Assembly: GCF_026157065.1 (NCBI RefSeq)
Contig: NZ_JANLGQ010000001.1
Coordinates: 248,001-312,000 of the forward strand
Reading direction: 5' to 3'
Length of the DNA: 64,000 nt
DNA from: Enterococcus sp. HY326
GTDB taxonomy: Bacteria; Bacillota; Bacilli; Lactobacillales; Enterococcaceae
The notes beneath the pieces were generated by a model, which saw only the letters and a program-made list of their open reading frames with translations, searched no databases and was not told where the DNA came from. Shown here piece by piece: positions 51,189 to 61,037 of this stretch; within the stretch, counting starts at the first letter, position 1; each line of letters starts with the position of its first letter. The position numbers and the translations under genes are program-made.

Positions 51189-52253
51189 GTGTTTAAAACT
51201 ATTCTTCTCACCTTTATCGTGGCCTTGATCAGTGCTAAAATTGCCCAGCGATTAAAATTGCCGGCCCCATTTATGACCGGCAGCATGATTGGTGTGGCTC
51301 TTTACTCTGTTTTTGTTCATGATTTATTTATGCCCAGTTATTTTAAGACCTTTGCGCAAATTGTCAGCGGCGCTTATATCGGCCAGCAGATTTCCAAACG
51401 GGACCTGCAGACCTTCCCCAAAATGGCCAAACCGATTCTCTTTTTACTGCTATTATTTACGATTAATACCTTTGCAATGGGCTTTTTATTCTTCAAATTA
51501 TTTGACTTTGACTTGATTACCAGCCTGCTTTCCTGTTTGCCAGGGGGGATTATGGATGTTTCCCTTATCAGTATTGACATGGGGGCCAAATCAGAAATTG
51601 TCGCCACGATGCAGCTGATTCGCTTAGTAGGAATGTTATTAATTCTGCCTTATTGGATAGAGTTTTTAATCAAAAAGCTTAATAAAAATCAAGACCCACC
51701 CGTTGAAGTTGCCGAACCAAAATTGGAAAAAACTTTAAATCACGGCACTAATTCTGCTTTGGCGAATAACCTGTTGATTCTCGTGGTGGCTGCTATAGGC
51801 GGACTGATTGGCGTCTTTTTAAAGATTCCGGTTGGAGCTTTAAGCTTGTCGTTAGTCTTTTCCATCGGCATCAAGCTCTTGAAAAATACTGCTCCTTTGT
51901 CTAAGCATATTCGCTTTTTTGCCCAATTGATTGCCGGTTCAATTATCGGCAGTACGATTACTAGAGACAGCATTTTAAATATGGGCAGTTTGATTTTGCC
52001 GGCGATTATTTTGCTCTCCAGTTATCTAGTGATCAATGTGATTTTTGGTGTGACTATTTCCCGCCGCAAGCTTCTGGATTTCCGCTCGGCTCTTTTTGCC
52101 TCATCGCCTGCGGGAGCGACTGATATTTCCTTGATTGCCGGCGACCTTGGCGGCGATATGACAAAAATCGCCTTAGTTCAAATTAGCCGTACCCTCTACA
52201 CAGTTATTTTTCTACCGCAATTTATTCGCATTGTCATGGCCTTTGTCAGTTAA
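51189..52253 (+). CDS. AbrB family membrane protein (duplicated half, permease-like)
   Basis: A 354-residue membrane protein with about ten segments in two homologous halves. Each half carries the glycine/serine motif of the family: LSCLPGGIMDVSLISIDMGA in the first half and LFASSPAGATDISLIAGDLG in the second. The family was once called ammonia monooxygenase-like and is now seen as a probable transporter. Start is GTG at 51189 with a weak site. Substrate unknown. Confidence 0.85.
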   Translation: MFKTILLTFIVALISAKIAQRLKLPAPFMTGSMIGVALYSVFVHDLFMPSYFKTFAQIVSGAYIGQQISKRDLQTFPKMAKPILFLLLLFTINTFAMGFLFFKLFDFDLITSLLSCLPGGIMDVSLISIDMGAKSEIVATMQLIRLVGMLLILPYWIEFLIKKLNKNQDPPVEVAEPKLEKTLNHGTNSALANNLLILVVAAIGGLIGVFLKIPVGALSLSLVFSIGIKLLKNTAPLSKHIRFFAQLIAGSIIGSTITRDSILNMGSLILPAIILLSSYLVINVIFGVTISRRKLLDFRSALFASSPAGATDISLIAGDLGGDMTKIALVQISRTLYTVIFLPQFIRIVMAFVS

Positions 52254-52268
52254 AATTTCACCCAAAAT

Positions 52269-52327
52269 AAAACTGTCAGCTCAGTTCTGCTTCATTTTTG
52301 AAGACAGTCACTGTGCTGACAGTTTTT
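52269..52327. terminator. Bidirectional terminator between the AbrB-family and liaR genes
   Basis: AAACTGTCAGC and GCTGACAGTTT pair over 11 bp around a structured loop, with T-runs on the plus strand and A-runs on the other side. Confidence 0.85.
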
Positions 52328-52963
52328 TTATGATTTAACTAAGCCGTGTTTAAAGGCATAAATTGCCGCTTGCGTGCGGTCCTCCACTTCCAATTTAGAA
52401 AGAATATTGGAGACGTGGGTCTTCACCGTTTTCAAGGTGATAAATAACTCATCGGCGATTTCTTGATTGCTCATCCCTTGGGTAATCAGCATCAAAATTT
52501 CAACCTCTCGATTGGTTAAATCCTCATGCAAGACCGGCTCGTTTTTCCGGCTGAGGCGCTCCATCATCTTGGTGGTAACTTCTGGCTCTAAGACCCGTTC
52601 CCCCCGCTGTGTTGCCCGAATCGCTTCGGCAATTTCACTTGCCGTTGAGGTTTTCAATAAATAGCCCGCTGCTCCCGCTTCAATCGCCGGATATACTTTT
52701 TCGTCATCAATAAAACTTGTGACGATAATAATTTTCGCTTCTGGCCATTCCTTTAAAATTAATTTAGTGGACTCAATGCCGTCCATTTCATCCATCACTA
52801 AGTCCATTAAAATCACATCCGGTCGCAACTCCAAGGCCAATTCATAGCCTTGTCGCCCGTTTTCCGCTTCTCCTACCACTTCAATATCGCTTTGAATCGA
52901 CAGGTATGACGACACGCCTAAGCGCACCATCTCATGATCATCCACCAGCATTACACGAATCAT
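52328..52963 (-). CDS. liaR: Response regulator LiaR/VraR
   Basis: A 211-residue NarL/FixJ-type response regulator. The receiver domain has the acidic pair D8/D9, phospho-acceptor D54 (ILMDLVMDE) and the switch T82 (IIVTSF) and K104 (LLKTS). The C-terminal LuxR-type HTH carries [20 protein letters not shown]. It is last in liaFSR and overlaps liaS by four bases. In enterococci this system responds to cell-membrane antibiotics such as daptomycin. Confidence 0.95.
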   Translation of the reverse strand: MIRVMLVDDHEMVRLGVSSYLSIQSDIEVVGEAENGRQGYELALELRPDVILMDLVMDEMDGIESTKLILKEWPEAKIIIVTSFIDDEKVYPAIEAGAAGYLLKTSTASEIAEAIRATQRGERVLEPEVTTKMMERLSRKNEPVLHEDLTNREVEILMLITQGMSNQEIADELFITLKTVKTHVSNILSKLEVEDRTQAAIYAFKHGLVKS

Positions 52964-54030
52964 GCAGATTCCTCCTCTAAAATTGGAACCTTGATTTCAA
53001 CGCTGGTTCCTTGTTTTTTAAAACTGATTATCTTGACGGTCCCGCCGACACCAGCGACCCGTTCACGAATATTATTCAACCCATAACTACCGGCCCGGCT
53101 TTCGGTGACATCGAAGCCGACACCGTCATCCACCACCCGTAGCAAGACATTCGGGCCAATTCGATGCAGATAGACTTCCAATTCCTTGGCTTTGGAATGC
53201 CGTAAAGTATTCGACAATAGCTCCTGCACCACTCTAAATAATTGATCTTCAATGTTCGCTGACAATTTGACTTCCTCAGCATCCCACTTTAACTCAATTT
53301 GAATTTTTGTCTGCAATTCCTTCAGCAGCTGCTCAATCCCCTGCTTCAAGCTTTTGCCTTCAAGACTGACTGGCCGCAGATGCAACAATAGTGCCCGCAT
53401 TTCTGATTGGGAAGCATTAATGATGGACGTCACTGTATCCAGTTGCTTACGTAAAGGCGCCAAATTTTCATCTTGATTGGCGATTTCATTTAATGCCGAC
53501 AATAGCATCATCGCCGCAAATAATTGCTGAGAAACGGAATCATGAAGCTCCCGCGCCAAACGATGGCGCTCCTGCTCCAAGATTTCCTCTTTGGTACTAC
53601 CATCCACTAGTTGCGGCAAACTATTTAAAGCCTGCAGCTCCCGGGAAATTTCCACTAATTTTTCTTGAATTCGTAAAACATCTCGGTTCATCTCATTTAA
53701 GTAAATATTATTGGAATAATCAATTTCCTCGGTTAATTTAGGATTATCATAATTGCCATTCGCTAATAAACGCAATTTTTCTTCAATCGCTTTACTACCG
53801 GAGCGCTGCAGCCAGTTAACAATAAAATAAGTCAGTAGGCCCAACACGGCAGCAATCACCACCAGATAGACTAGGTAGGGGATAAAGAAGATTTTCTGAG
53901 TGACCAGTTCCACCCACCAATGAGTGGTGCCGCTCGCATAAAAAAAAGTAAAAAGAATAAACAAGAACAACACAAAGTAGGCAAGCATAGCATACAATGC
54001 AATCAAAAGGCGACCTGGTTTTTGCATCAT
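52960..54030 (-). CDS. liaS: Sensor histidine kinase LiaS/VraS
   Basis: A 356-residue kinase with two N-terminal membrane segments (about 8-30 and 48-72) separated by a short outer loop, a HAMP-like linker, the HisKA_3 box with phosphorylated H163 ([17 protein letters not shown]) and an ATPase domain (DDGVGFDV and GLNNIRERV). The short extracytoplasmic loop marks an intramembrane-sensing kinase. It overlaps both neighbours by four bases. Confidence 0.95.
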   Translation of the reverse strand: MMQKPGRLLIALYAMLAYFVLFLFILFTFFYASGTTHWWVELVTQKIFFIPYLVYLVVIAAVLGLLTYFIVNWLQRSGSKAIEEKLRLLANGNYDNPKLTEEIDYSNNIYLNEMNRDVLRIQEKLVEISRELQALNSLPQLVDGSTKEEILEQERHRLARELHDSVSQQLFAAMMLLSALNEIANQDENLAPLRKQLDTVTSIINASQSEMRALLLHLRPVSLEGKSLKQGIEQLLKELQTKIQIELKWDAEEVKLSANIEDQLFRVVQELLSNTLRHSKAKELEVYLHRIGPNVLLRVVDDGVGFDVTESRAGSYGLNNIRERVAGVGGTVKIISFKKQGTSVEIKVPILEEESA

Positions 54031-54761
54031 ACGCGAATCACCTCTAAGTCACCTACCAACGTGTTGGTCAAAATTTTCAAGCGGCGAGGATTTTGGTCGT
54101 AATCGCTACTATACAACGTCACTGTCTCATTCTTCAATGCATCCTGCGTATTTTCAAATTCAATTTGTCCATAGAGGGCCGAATGCTGCAATTGAATTCC
54201 CACACCCAGTGGCACTAAAATCCGGGTCCGGCCAAAGCCTTTACGAATAATGACAATACTATCGTCTTTTGGTAACAACGTGTTGCCCAAATCAACAATC
54301 GTGTCCCCTGCTAGCAGATTCAAATTGATGTCATTCCATTCATAGACATCATCGCCAATCCGCTCGCTGCCTAGCCACTGCATTTTTTCTTTTTGATTGT
54401 CATGATCCTGAGGCTCCGTTGACTTCACGATAATCATTTGTTTTTTACGCCAAAAAGAATTTTTCGTGATATCAACCCCGGAAATTTCAATTCCTTTAAG
54501 ACCGATATACAGCACTGCTAAAATCAGCATTATCCAAAAAGCCGGCGAACTCGCCAGACCTAAGAAAATCATAAATAAACCAAAAATCAATTCAAAACTT
54601 TGGAAATTTCCCCGGCCCCGCTTACGTTTGCGCAAACCTAAATAGACACAAAATATTCCAAAGGCTAATAACAATAACAGCGCCGGATTGGTCAACACCT
54701 GATAGACGCCAAATAAAAATAGTAAGATTTCAACTACAATAAAAAAACGTAGTGAGCCCAT
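54027..54761 (-). CDS. liaF: Cell-envelope stress inhibitor LiaF/VraT
   Basis: A 244-residue protein with four membrane segments in the first about 95 residues and a C-terminal soluble DUF2154 domain. That domain ends with WNDINLNLLAGDTIVDLGNT and later IVIIRKGFGRTRILVPLGVG. LiaF keeps LiaS inactive in unstressed cells. It is the first gene of liaFSR, with AAGGGGG before the ATG at 54761. Confidence 0.93.
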   Translation of the reverse strand: MGSLRFFIVVEILLFLFGVYQVLTNPALLLLLAFGIFCVYLGLRKRKRGRGNFQSFELIFGLFMIFLGLASSPAFWIMLILAVLYIGLKGIEISGVDITKNSFWRKKQMIIVKSTEPQDHDNQKEKMQWLGSERIGDDVYEWNDINLNLLAGDTIVDLGNTLLPKDDSIVIIRKGFGRTRILVPLGVGIQLQHSALYGQIEFENTQDALKNETVTLYSSDYDQNPRRLKILTNTLVGDLEVIRV

Positions 54762-55120
54762 GCAATTGCCCCCTTCTTCCGTGATTCTATATCTATCTTA
54801 AAGCTTTTTCGCTCCATTTACATTGGACCTAAGACCTAATTGTTAACTATAGCAGTTTTGAAAAAATCAGTAAATAACTTTTAGAGAATATTTTGAAAAA
54901 TAATTGCGCAAAATAGCTCGAGAAATCCTTTTTATCCTTAAAAATTAAGATAGTGCGTCATCGAAGTTTTCTTCCGCCTTTTTCCATCTGCAAAACGCAA
55001 AATTCTCTCTAACAAAACTAACGAACAATTTCGTCACCTTGTTACCTATCATTTTCAAAAATGTTATCTATAGGTTTATAATTTACAGCATAAAAAGGTT
55101 TTATGGGAAGGATAATCACT
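54762..55120. other. Divergent promoter region of liaFSR and the CPBP gene
   Basis: About 360 bases that must hold both promoters. liaFSR is usually autoregulated by LiaR, but I could not pick out a convincing LiaR box by eye. No other gene seen. Confidence 0.5.
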
Positions 55121-55744
55121 ATGGCTAAAAATAGAAATGCTGTTGCTCTGATTCTGGTTACCATTGCAGTCGCTGTGTCCTATTTGTTGTTACACTTAAC
55201 TGGTTTGAGCACCTCTACTCTAACAATTCTTGGAAGCGGCTGGAATGCCGTTTTAGCAGGATTGGCCGGCTACTTTTTACTGAAGAAGCTCTTTACCAAT
55301 CAATTCAAGCACTTCAGCATAAAAACCAGCTTATGGGGAGCTCCTCTAACTCTGGTAGTTGGTCTGGGCTTTGGTCTGATCTATACAACTCTCTTTGGTC
55401 GGATTACCCAAAACTCGATTGAAAGCACCTTTCAGCCACTGATTTTATTAACACAAGTGCCCCTGATGATTATGGGAGAAGAAATCATCAGCACCAACAT
55501 TTTACTGGCCTTAAAAAAAATTGGCCTCTCCTTTACGGTTGCTTCAATCCTCGTTAGTATTCTATTTGCCTTTTGGCACGTTACCGTCTATGGACTTCAT
55601 CCGTTACAGTTATTATTTACCTTAGCCCCCGTGCGTTTTTTGCTCAATTATCTTTGGCATAAATCCGATAGTATTTGGGTTAGCTGGCTTTGCCATTACC
55701 TTTACGATGCCGTAACTTTACTGCTTCCGCTTTTGGGGAGATAA
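55121..55744 (+). CDS. CPBP family intramembrane metalloprotease
   Basis: A 207-residue membrane protein with about six segments. The Abi/CPBP motifs are present: MIMGEEIISTNIL (EE in motif 1), FAFWHVT (FxxxH) and a final SWLCHYLYDA (HxxxD). The family includes bacteriocin self-immunity proteins and CAAX-type proteases. The ATG at 55121 with AAGGAT is preferred to one at 55103. It is divergent from liaFSR, but no co-regulation is shown. Confidence 0.82.
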   Translation: MAKNRNAVALILVTIAVAVSYLLLHLTGLSTSTLTILGSGWNAVLAGLAGYFLLKKLFTNQFKHFSIKTSLWGAPLTLVVGLGFGLIYTTLFGRITQNSIESTFQPLILLTQVPLMIMGEEIISTNILLALKKIGLSFTVASILVSILFAFWHVTVYGLHPLQLLFTLAPVRFLLNYLWHKSDSIWVSWLCHYLYDAVTLLLPLLGR

Positions 55745-55811
55745 GATAAAACAGGGTTCCTATTACAAGTCTATTATTTTGTATACTTACTGATTCACCC
55801 TTTTCTTAGAT

Positions 55812-55853
55812 ATAAAAACAGCCCAAAATTCTACTAACAGAATTTTGGGCTGT
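55812..55853. terminator. Terminator between the CPBP and DUF7916-like genes
   Basis: ACAGCCCAAAATTCT and AGAATTTTGGGCTGT form a 15-bp stem. On the minus strand five T follow, so it ends the EIIC/DUF7916 module 2 operon and possibly the convergent CPBP gene. Confidence 0.85.
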
Positions 55854-55868
55854 TAAGCTATCTTAAAA

Positions 55869-56792
55869 CTAACGATTGATTGAGCGAGCTTGTCTCGCTA
55901 CTGTGTGACGTTTACCACGGATTGCATCAGATAGCTCTTTGATATTTTCGATACCAACTAATCCCATATTTGCATCTCCGATATGCTGAATGTCTACACC
56001 TAACTTTTTGTTTGCAAGAGCAATTTGTTGAATCACTTCAGGTTGAGAGCTTTCTTGCGAAGTTCCAATAGCGCTCATTACTAATTTATCTTTAGAGTGA
56101 GCGTATTTTACAACTTCCCGAATCTCTTCTTCTTCAATGCCCCAAACTGTTCCGACAGCAGGAACTAGGACAATATCCGCTCCCGCATCGACAAATTGTT
56201 TTGCCGTTTTCGCACTGGCTACTGGTTCATCAACACCAGAGCTATGCATTTTTCCAGCAATAATCACACCATTAAAATATTTTTTTGCAACTTTGATATT
56301 TTCTTCAATTAATTTATTTGTTACACCGGTTCCAGGATTTCCAGTTAATAGGATAAAATCAAATCCTAGTTGATTCGCTCTTTCGAAGGATTCTTTCGAA
56401 GCTTGACGCCCAGCAGAAATTTCAAGAGTTGTTGACATCATGTCACTTTTAGAATCAACTGGTTCTAAATTGACTCCGATAGGTAAGCCAACTAACTCTT
56501 TCATACGATTAACGACATCATCATTTGGAATACTAGTTTCAGCAGTGTATTGTCCTTCATAGGCTGCTACAACGATTGGATGGTTCACATCAAATGCATT
56601 GAATAAAATCATGTCGGCTCCATACGCTCTAGCCATTTCCGCCGCTGTAATATCACCAGCTACCGATGGATGAACTACAACATTTTCACTTAGAACGACT
56701 CTTCCTTCGCTTGCTTTGATACTTTGCAATAGCTCTTCTCGATTCATCTTCAGAATTTCGCTAGAGTTTGCACTAATTAATCTTTGGACCAT
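55869..56792 (-). CDS. DUF7916-like TIM-barrel protein, module 2
   Basis: A 307-residue paralog of the protein at 23293-24213. It shares SIKASEGRVVLSENVVVHPS, GVNLEPVD, LLTGNPGTGVTNKLIEENI, IIAGKMHSSGVDEPVA, IGTSQESS and GVDIQHIGDAN with the first copy. These invariant pieces likely mark the active or binding site at the ends of barrel strands. It follows its EIIC gene by 21 bases in one operon, in the opposite order to module 1. Function unknown; probably tied to the sugar brought in by the partner PTS. Confidence 0.72.
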   Translation of the reverse strand: MVQRLISANSSEILKMNREELLQSIKASEGRVVLSENVVVHPSVAGDITAAEMARAYGADMILFNAFDVNHPIVVAAYEGQYTAETSIPNDDVVNRMKELVGLPIGVNLEPVDSKSDMMSTTLEISAGRQASKESFERANQLGFDFILLTGNPGTGVTNKLIEENIKVAKKYFNGVIIAGKMHSSGVDEPVASAKTAKQFVDAGADIVLVPAVGTVWGIEEEEIREVVKYAHSKDKLVMSAIGTSQESSQPEVIQQIALANKKLGVDIQHIGDANMGLVGIENIKELSDAIRGKRHTVARQARSINR

Positions 56793-56813
56793 TTGGACAC
56801 CTCTTCTAAATAA

Positions 56814-58127
56814 TTATTTTTCAACTGATGATTCTTCAGTTGTGTCATTTCCACTAGCTACCTGCTCTGTAACCAATTGCCGTTTATCACTCATTAAAAA
56901 GAATGGTAAATAAATTAACATATCAACAACAAGTAAGATAATTTGCCATAACGGACCCGTCCAGTCTCCAGTAGCTAACCAACCTGAAATAATCGGTGGT
57001 GTCGTCCATGGAACCGCAATCCCAATTGTGCGACTAAGCAAACCAGTGACCATAGCAAAATAAGTGATAATTACATTAACTACTGGTGCTATCACAAAAG
57101 GAATTAGGTAAAGCATATTGAACATAATCGGCATACCAAACATCAAAGGCTCACTGATATTAAATAGGTTAGGAACAACCCCGACCCCTTTCATTGCTTT
57201 TGACTGCGCACTTTTTCCAAAGAAAAGGATGGCAAAAGCTAGACCCATTACAGCCCCACCACCACCTAAATAAGCAAATAAATCAAAAAATTGCGATGTA
57301 AAGATTTCTGGAAGCGGTTCGCCAGCTTGTAAAGCAAGACGATTGGCATCGGTATTAGCCAAGAAGATTGGACCAGTCACTGAACCGACAATATTTCCCC
57401 CATGGATTCCCATAAACCAAAATGCACTATTTAAAAATACTGTCAAAATGGCCCCAAATAATGAACCACCCAAGATTCCAAGTGGTCCCGCCAAAACGGT
57501 TGCCAATAACTCATGCGCATTGTCAAAAAATGTTTCAATAATCAAAGATGCAGCAATTGCTACTAGTAAAATAATTGCTCCAGGAATTAACGCTACAAAG
57601 CTTTTACTTACAGCTGGCGGTACTCCTTCGGGCATTTTAATAACAATATTTCGATTGACAAACCATTGGAATACCCAAGCGGATAAAAGACCTACAAGAA
57701 TGGCGATAAAAAGGCCCCGGCTTCCTAAATATGTCACCGGCACTCCTTCACCTAAATCAGAGACAATATTTGGAGTTAAAATCAACCAAGCTGAAACTGA
57801 AATTACCCCAGCACTAGCTCCATCTACATTGTATTGCTCAGCCATACTTCTGGCAATCCCAAAAGCACCAACTAATCCCATAATTCCAAACGAAGAATTT
57901 GTTGCATGGGTTAATGCCGCCGAAATACGGCCATCCATTAAACCACCAATAAAATTCGTCCATTCTTCAATTGGAAAGCTACCGATAATTAGAAAAACAC
58001 TTCCGATGATAATTAAAGGCATTGCTAACGCAACCCCGTCACGAATGGCAATCAATCCTTTAATTGAACCAATCTTCACGGCATATGGCATCAAGTGTTT
58101 CTCCATAAAAGCTTCAAGTTTCTTCAT
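56814..58127 (-). CDS. PTS sugar transporter subunit IIC (lactose/cellobiose family), module 2
   Basis: A 437-residue CelB/LacE-type permease with about ten membrane segments: GSIKGLIAIRDGVALAMPLI, NRNIVIKMPEGVPPAVSKSF, MGIHGGNIVGSVTGPIF and NLFNISEPLMFGMPIMFNML (SEP motif). It resembles the module 1 permease more than the GH1-linked one. It is first in an operon with the DUF7916-like gene. No regulator or EIIA/EIIB gene lies nearby. Confidence 0.9.
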   Translation of the reverse strand: MKKLEAFMEKHLMPYAVKIGSIKGLIAIRDGVALAMPLIIIGSVFLIIGSFPIEEWTNFIGGLMDGRISAALTHATNSSFGIMGLVGAFGIARSMAEQYNVDGASAGVISVSAWLILTPNIVSDLGEGVPVTYLGSRGLFIAILVGLLSAWVFQWFVNRNIVIKMPEGVPPAVSKSFVALIPGAIILLVAIAASLIIETFFDNAHELLATVLAGPLGILGGSLFGAILTVFLNSAFWFMGIHGGNIVGSVTGPIFLANTDANRLALQAGEPLPEIFTSQFFDLFAYLGGGGAVMGLAFAILFFGKSAQSKAMKGVGVVPNLFNISEPLMFGMPIMFNMLYLIPFVIAPVVNVIITYFAMVTGLLSRTIGIAVPWTTPPIISGWLATGDWTGPLWQIILLVVDMLIYLPFFLMSDKRQLVTEQVASGNDTTEESSVEK

Positions 58128-58181
58128 AGATTTTATTCCCCCTAAAAATTTTTTATTTTTGTACCTTAGTAAATTTTACCA

Positions 58182-58193
58182 TAACTTTAGTTA
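58182..58193 (-). promoter_or_regulatory. Palindrome upstream of EIIC/DUF7916 module 2
   Basis: TAACTTTAGTTA is a near-perfect 12-bp palindrome about 55 bases before the EIIC start and next to a TAAAAT -10-like box on the minus strand. It could be an operator for an unlinked regulator. Similarity to the module 1 operator TTGTTATAACAA is weak. Confidence 0.35.
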
Positions 58194-58334
58194 CAATTAA
58201 AAAAACATTTCAGAAAATTCAATCTATTTTTTCAACAAACAACGCTTCTTTTAAATGAATCATACTTCGCAAAGAATTATCACAATTAACAAATCGCTAT
58301 GATAGTATAGAGAATATTTCATGGGATTAAGATC

Positions 58335-58377
58335 AAAAAAAAACACGCTACCGTAATTTCCTTTTCAAGGAATTGCA
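58335..58377 (-). terminator. Terminator of greA
   Basis: CACGCTACCGTAATTTCCTT-type left arm and AAGGAATTGCAGCAGCGTG right arm pair imperfectly, and nine T follow on the minus strand. Confidence 0.8.
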
Positions 58378-58401
58378 GCAGCGTGGCTTTCATCTTTTAA
58401 A

Positions 58402-58881
58402 TTAAATCATTTCAACCTTAGTAATTTTCACTTGCATGTCGCCGCCGGGTGTTGCGATGGCTACGACATCATCCACTTTTTTGCCAAGTAAGGCTTGGGC
58501 AATTGGTGAATCGTTAGAGATGCGACCGGCAAACGGGTCGGCTTCGGCACTGCCGACGATAGTGTATTCTTCTTCCTCGCCGTCAGGCATTTCGATGAAG
58601 GTCACCGTTTTACCGATAGATACTTCATCATTGTTGACATTGTTATTGTCAATAATTTCAGCAAAACGCAGCATCGTTTCAATTGTGGTGATGCGGCCTT
58701 CAACAAAGGCCTGCTCATCTTTAGCTGATTCGTACTCTGAGTTTTCAGAAAGGTCACCGAAACTGCGAGCCACTTTGATACGTTCGATGATTTCTCCACG
58801 TTTTACGGTTTTTAAATTTTCTAATTCTTCTTCTAACTTGGCTTTTCCGTCAAGTGTCATTGGATAAACTTTATCCGCCAT
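58402..58881 (-). CDS. greA: Transcription elongation factor GreA
   Basis: A 159-residue factor that rescues stalled RNA polymerase by stimulating transcript cleavage. The N-terminal coiled coil (about 5-75, with [17 protein letters not shown]-type start and [20 protein letters not shown]) carries acidic tip residues (near [18 protein letters not shown]), and the C-terminal FKBP-like domain follows. The ATG at 58881 has GGGGAAG; the open extension to 58908 has none. Downstream of mltG on the same strand, a common order in this group. Confidence 0.96.
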   Translation of the reverse strand: MADKVYPMTLDGKAKLEEELENLKTVKRGEIIERIKVARSFGDLSENSEYESAKDEQAFVEGRITTIETMLRFAEIIDNNNVNNDEVSIGKTVTFIEMPDGEEEEYTIVGSAEADPFAGRISNDSPIAQALLGKKVDDVVAIATPGGDMQVKITKVEMI

Positions 58882-59034
58882 ACTAATCTTCCCCTTTTTT
58901 TCTTCCATCTATTATAGTCTTGATTTAATTTAAATGTTATCGATTGGTCTATTTCTCTGGTTAAATCGAAAGCAACCCCTTGCAGAGAAAAAATCACTCC
59001 ACAAAAGGTTACCATGACTAAGAATAATTGTAAA

Positions 59035-60645
59035 CTAGTTATTCACATATTCCTCAACTAGTTGTTGATGCTCTTCATATGTTTCAGCAAAATAGACATC
59101 ACCGGTATCAACATCAGCGACAAAGTAGTAATAATCATTCGCTGTTGGATTCAAGGTCGCCTCGATTGACGCCAAACCTGGCGAATCAAACGGCCCCGGT
59201 CCATACCCAGTATTGGTATAGAGATTATAAGGTGAATCCACCTCTAAATCGTCATATGTGACAACTTCCTTGTGCACACCTAACGCATATAAAATCGAAA
59301 TATCTGATTGCAGCGCCATGCCAGCATTAATCCGGTTAATAAAGACTTGCGCAATATTCGCCCGATCTTCAGCCGTCACACCTTCCCGCTCAACCAATGA
59401 AGCCAGTGTCAAGAATTGTTGCACAGTATAGCCTTGATTTTGAATACTTTCAAAATAAGGACTCAAGGTCTCGTACATCGCCGCCACCATTTGATCGGCT
59501 AAACCTTCAGCAGTTGTCGTGTCTGCGTAGTAATCATACGTCGCTGGGAATAAATAACCCTCCAAGCGATATCTCACACCCTCCGCCTCGCTCGCACTCG
59601 TCAGCATTTGCGGATACAACGCTAAAACTTTTTGGAAATAGGCATCGTCGTTCATCACCGCTAAGAAGTCATCAGCGGTAATTGCCCCCTCCGTTGAGGT
59701 TTCGATAATATCGGCAATGCTGGCGATATCATTGCCCTCCGGAATAACAATCTTGGCATCGGCAATCGCCTGCGGCTCAGCCGTTCCACCAGCCTGCAGC
59801 AACGTTGAAATTTCATCCAGCGTCATGTCAGGCGACATTTGGTAGTAGCCTGATTGGAAGCCGTCGACATTATTAAATTTTGTCCAGTAATTAAAGACTA
59901 ATCCGCTGACAATCACATTGTCATTTTCTAAAATGTCACCAATCTCTTTATTCGACGATCCACTTGGAATATTGACCTGCACCAGCTGTGAATCTTCCGC
60001 ATCCCGAGGCTGCAAAGCCCCTTGAACGAAGTTATAGAAGGTCACGCCTAAAATTGTTCCTAAGACAGCCAATGTTGCCACCACAATCAAAACAATCCGC
60101 CGCACTACTTTTCGTTCCTTCTTGCGGGTTTCATATTTTCTCTGGCGAGGTGGCATTTCTGCAATCTCCTCCAGAGTCGGGTCGGGCTCTTCTTTTTTAG
60201 TCTCGTGATTCTCCTGTGACCGTGAGCCCACGCTGGAATAATCAATATCCTCAAGACTTGGCGTTGGCTGCTCGTTAACTGGCGGCAACGGCTCTTCTGT
60301 TGTATCAGAAAAATCATTAGACTCTCGCCAACTAGGTGTAACCGCTTCTGGCGGCGTTGGCGTATTTTCTAGATTACTGTCAACTGAATTTGTATCATTG
60401 GACTCAGTATTTGTTGATTGTGTCGGCTCATTGGTTTCATTCCTCGGCGCAATCGGCTCATCCATCTCCAGCGGCGTGGCATCATCAAAAATCCGCCGGG
60501 AAAATCGTGTCTCCCGCCCCCGCTCTTCATCCGTTTTTGCCCCGCCATTATCAGCACTATTATTACTGTCAGTCCCACCATTTAGAGACTGCATAATTTT
60601 GTCTTTAAAGGATTCCTCTGGTTTTTTATTATTATCGTCAGCCAA
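59035..60645 (-). CDS. mltG: Endolytic murein transglycosylase MltG
   Basis: A 536-residue membrane-anchored enzyme that cuts nascent peptidoglycan strands. The first about 180 residues are cytoplasmic, acidic and low in complexity, followed by a basic stretch, one membrane segment (about 182-205) and the outer YceG domain. The catalytic Glu is E419 in LASLVEREGV. The long N-terminal region is typical for streptococcal/enterococcal MltG. It lies upstream of greA. Confidence 0.95.
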   Translation of the reverse strand: MADDNNKKPEESFKDKIMQSLNGGTDSNNSADNGGAKTDEERGRETRFSRRIFDDATPLEMDEPIAPRNETNEPTQSTNTESNDTNSVDSNLENTPTPPEAVTPSWRESNDFSDTTEEPLPPVNEQPTPSLEDIDYSSVGSRSQENHETKKEEPDPTLEEIAEMPPRQRKYETRKKERKVVRRIVLIVVATLAVLGTILGVTFYNFVQGALQPRDAEDSQLVQVNIPSGSSNKEIGDILENDNVIVSGLVFNYWTKFNNVDGFQSGYYQMSPDMTLDEISTLLQAGGTAEPQAIADAKIVIPEGNDIASIADIIETSTEGAITADDFLAVMNDDAYFQKVLALYPQMLTSASEAEGVRYRLEGYLFPATYDYYADTTTAEGLADQMVAAMYETLSPYFESIQNQGYTVQQFLTLASLVEREGVTAEDRANIAQVFINRINAGMALQSDISILYALGVHKEVVTYDDLEVDSPYNLYTNTGYGPGPFDSPGLASIEATLNPTANDYYYFVADVDTGDVYFAETYEEHQQLVEEYVNN

Positions 60646-61037
60646 AGTTTTTCCTCCTTCATTTCATTCATTTAGTCATGCTTTCAGCCATTTCACAAAA
60701 TAAAAAAGATGGCTAGCATCTCCTCGCTTCAGTGTTTTCTATAAAACAACACACTGCCTCACTATCATAACTCCTATAATTATACACGAAAGCCCCTCAA
60801 AAGAAAACCTGAAATCAAGGATTCCCCCACAAGTCAAGCCCCTGTAATGATTGCAAAATTGGTGAAATAAAAGAGCCGTCTAAACTTTCTTTAGACCAGC
60901 TCTTAAATCGTTTGTTTAAATTTTTTGATTAGAAATTTTGCTGAAAGGTGGCTGATGATAGTCCGAATGGTGCATCAAAAAAGATGAATAATAAATGAAA
61001 GAAATTTTCCATTTACTATTCACCTTTATTCACTAAC
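60646..61037. other. Intergenic region with a terminator
   Basis: About 390 bases between the ugd stop and the mltG start. It holds the ugd terminator (60868-60905) and must contain the mltG promoter. No gene seen. Confidence 0.55.
60868..60905 (-). terminator. Terminator of the polysaccharide operon end (ugd)
   Basis: AAGAGC-C-GTCTAAA and TTTAGAC-CA-GCTCTT pair with a small internal loop; TTTTATTT follows on the minus strand. About 130 bases past the ugd stop. Confidence 0.65.

Noticed and set aside
53493-53741. Plus-strand open frames inside liaS, mltG, the aldo/keto reductases and the PTS genes
   Set aside because: All are antisense shadows of well-supported genes, without ribosome binding sites or recognisable domains.
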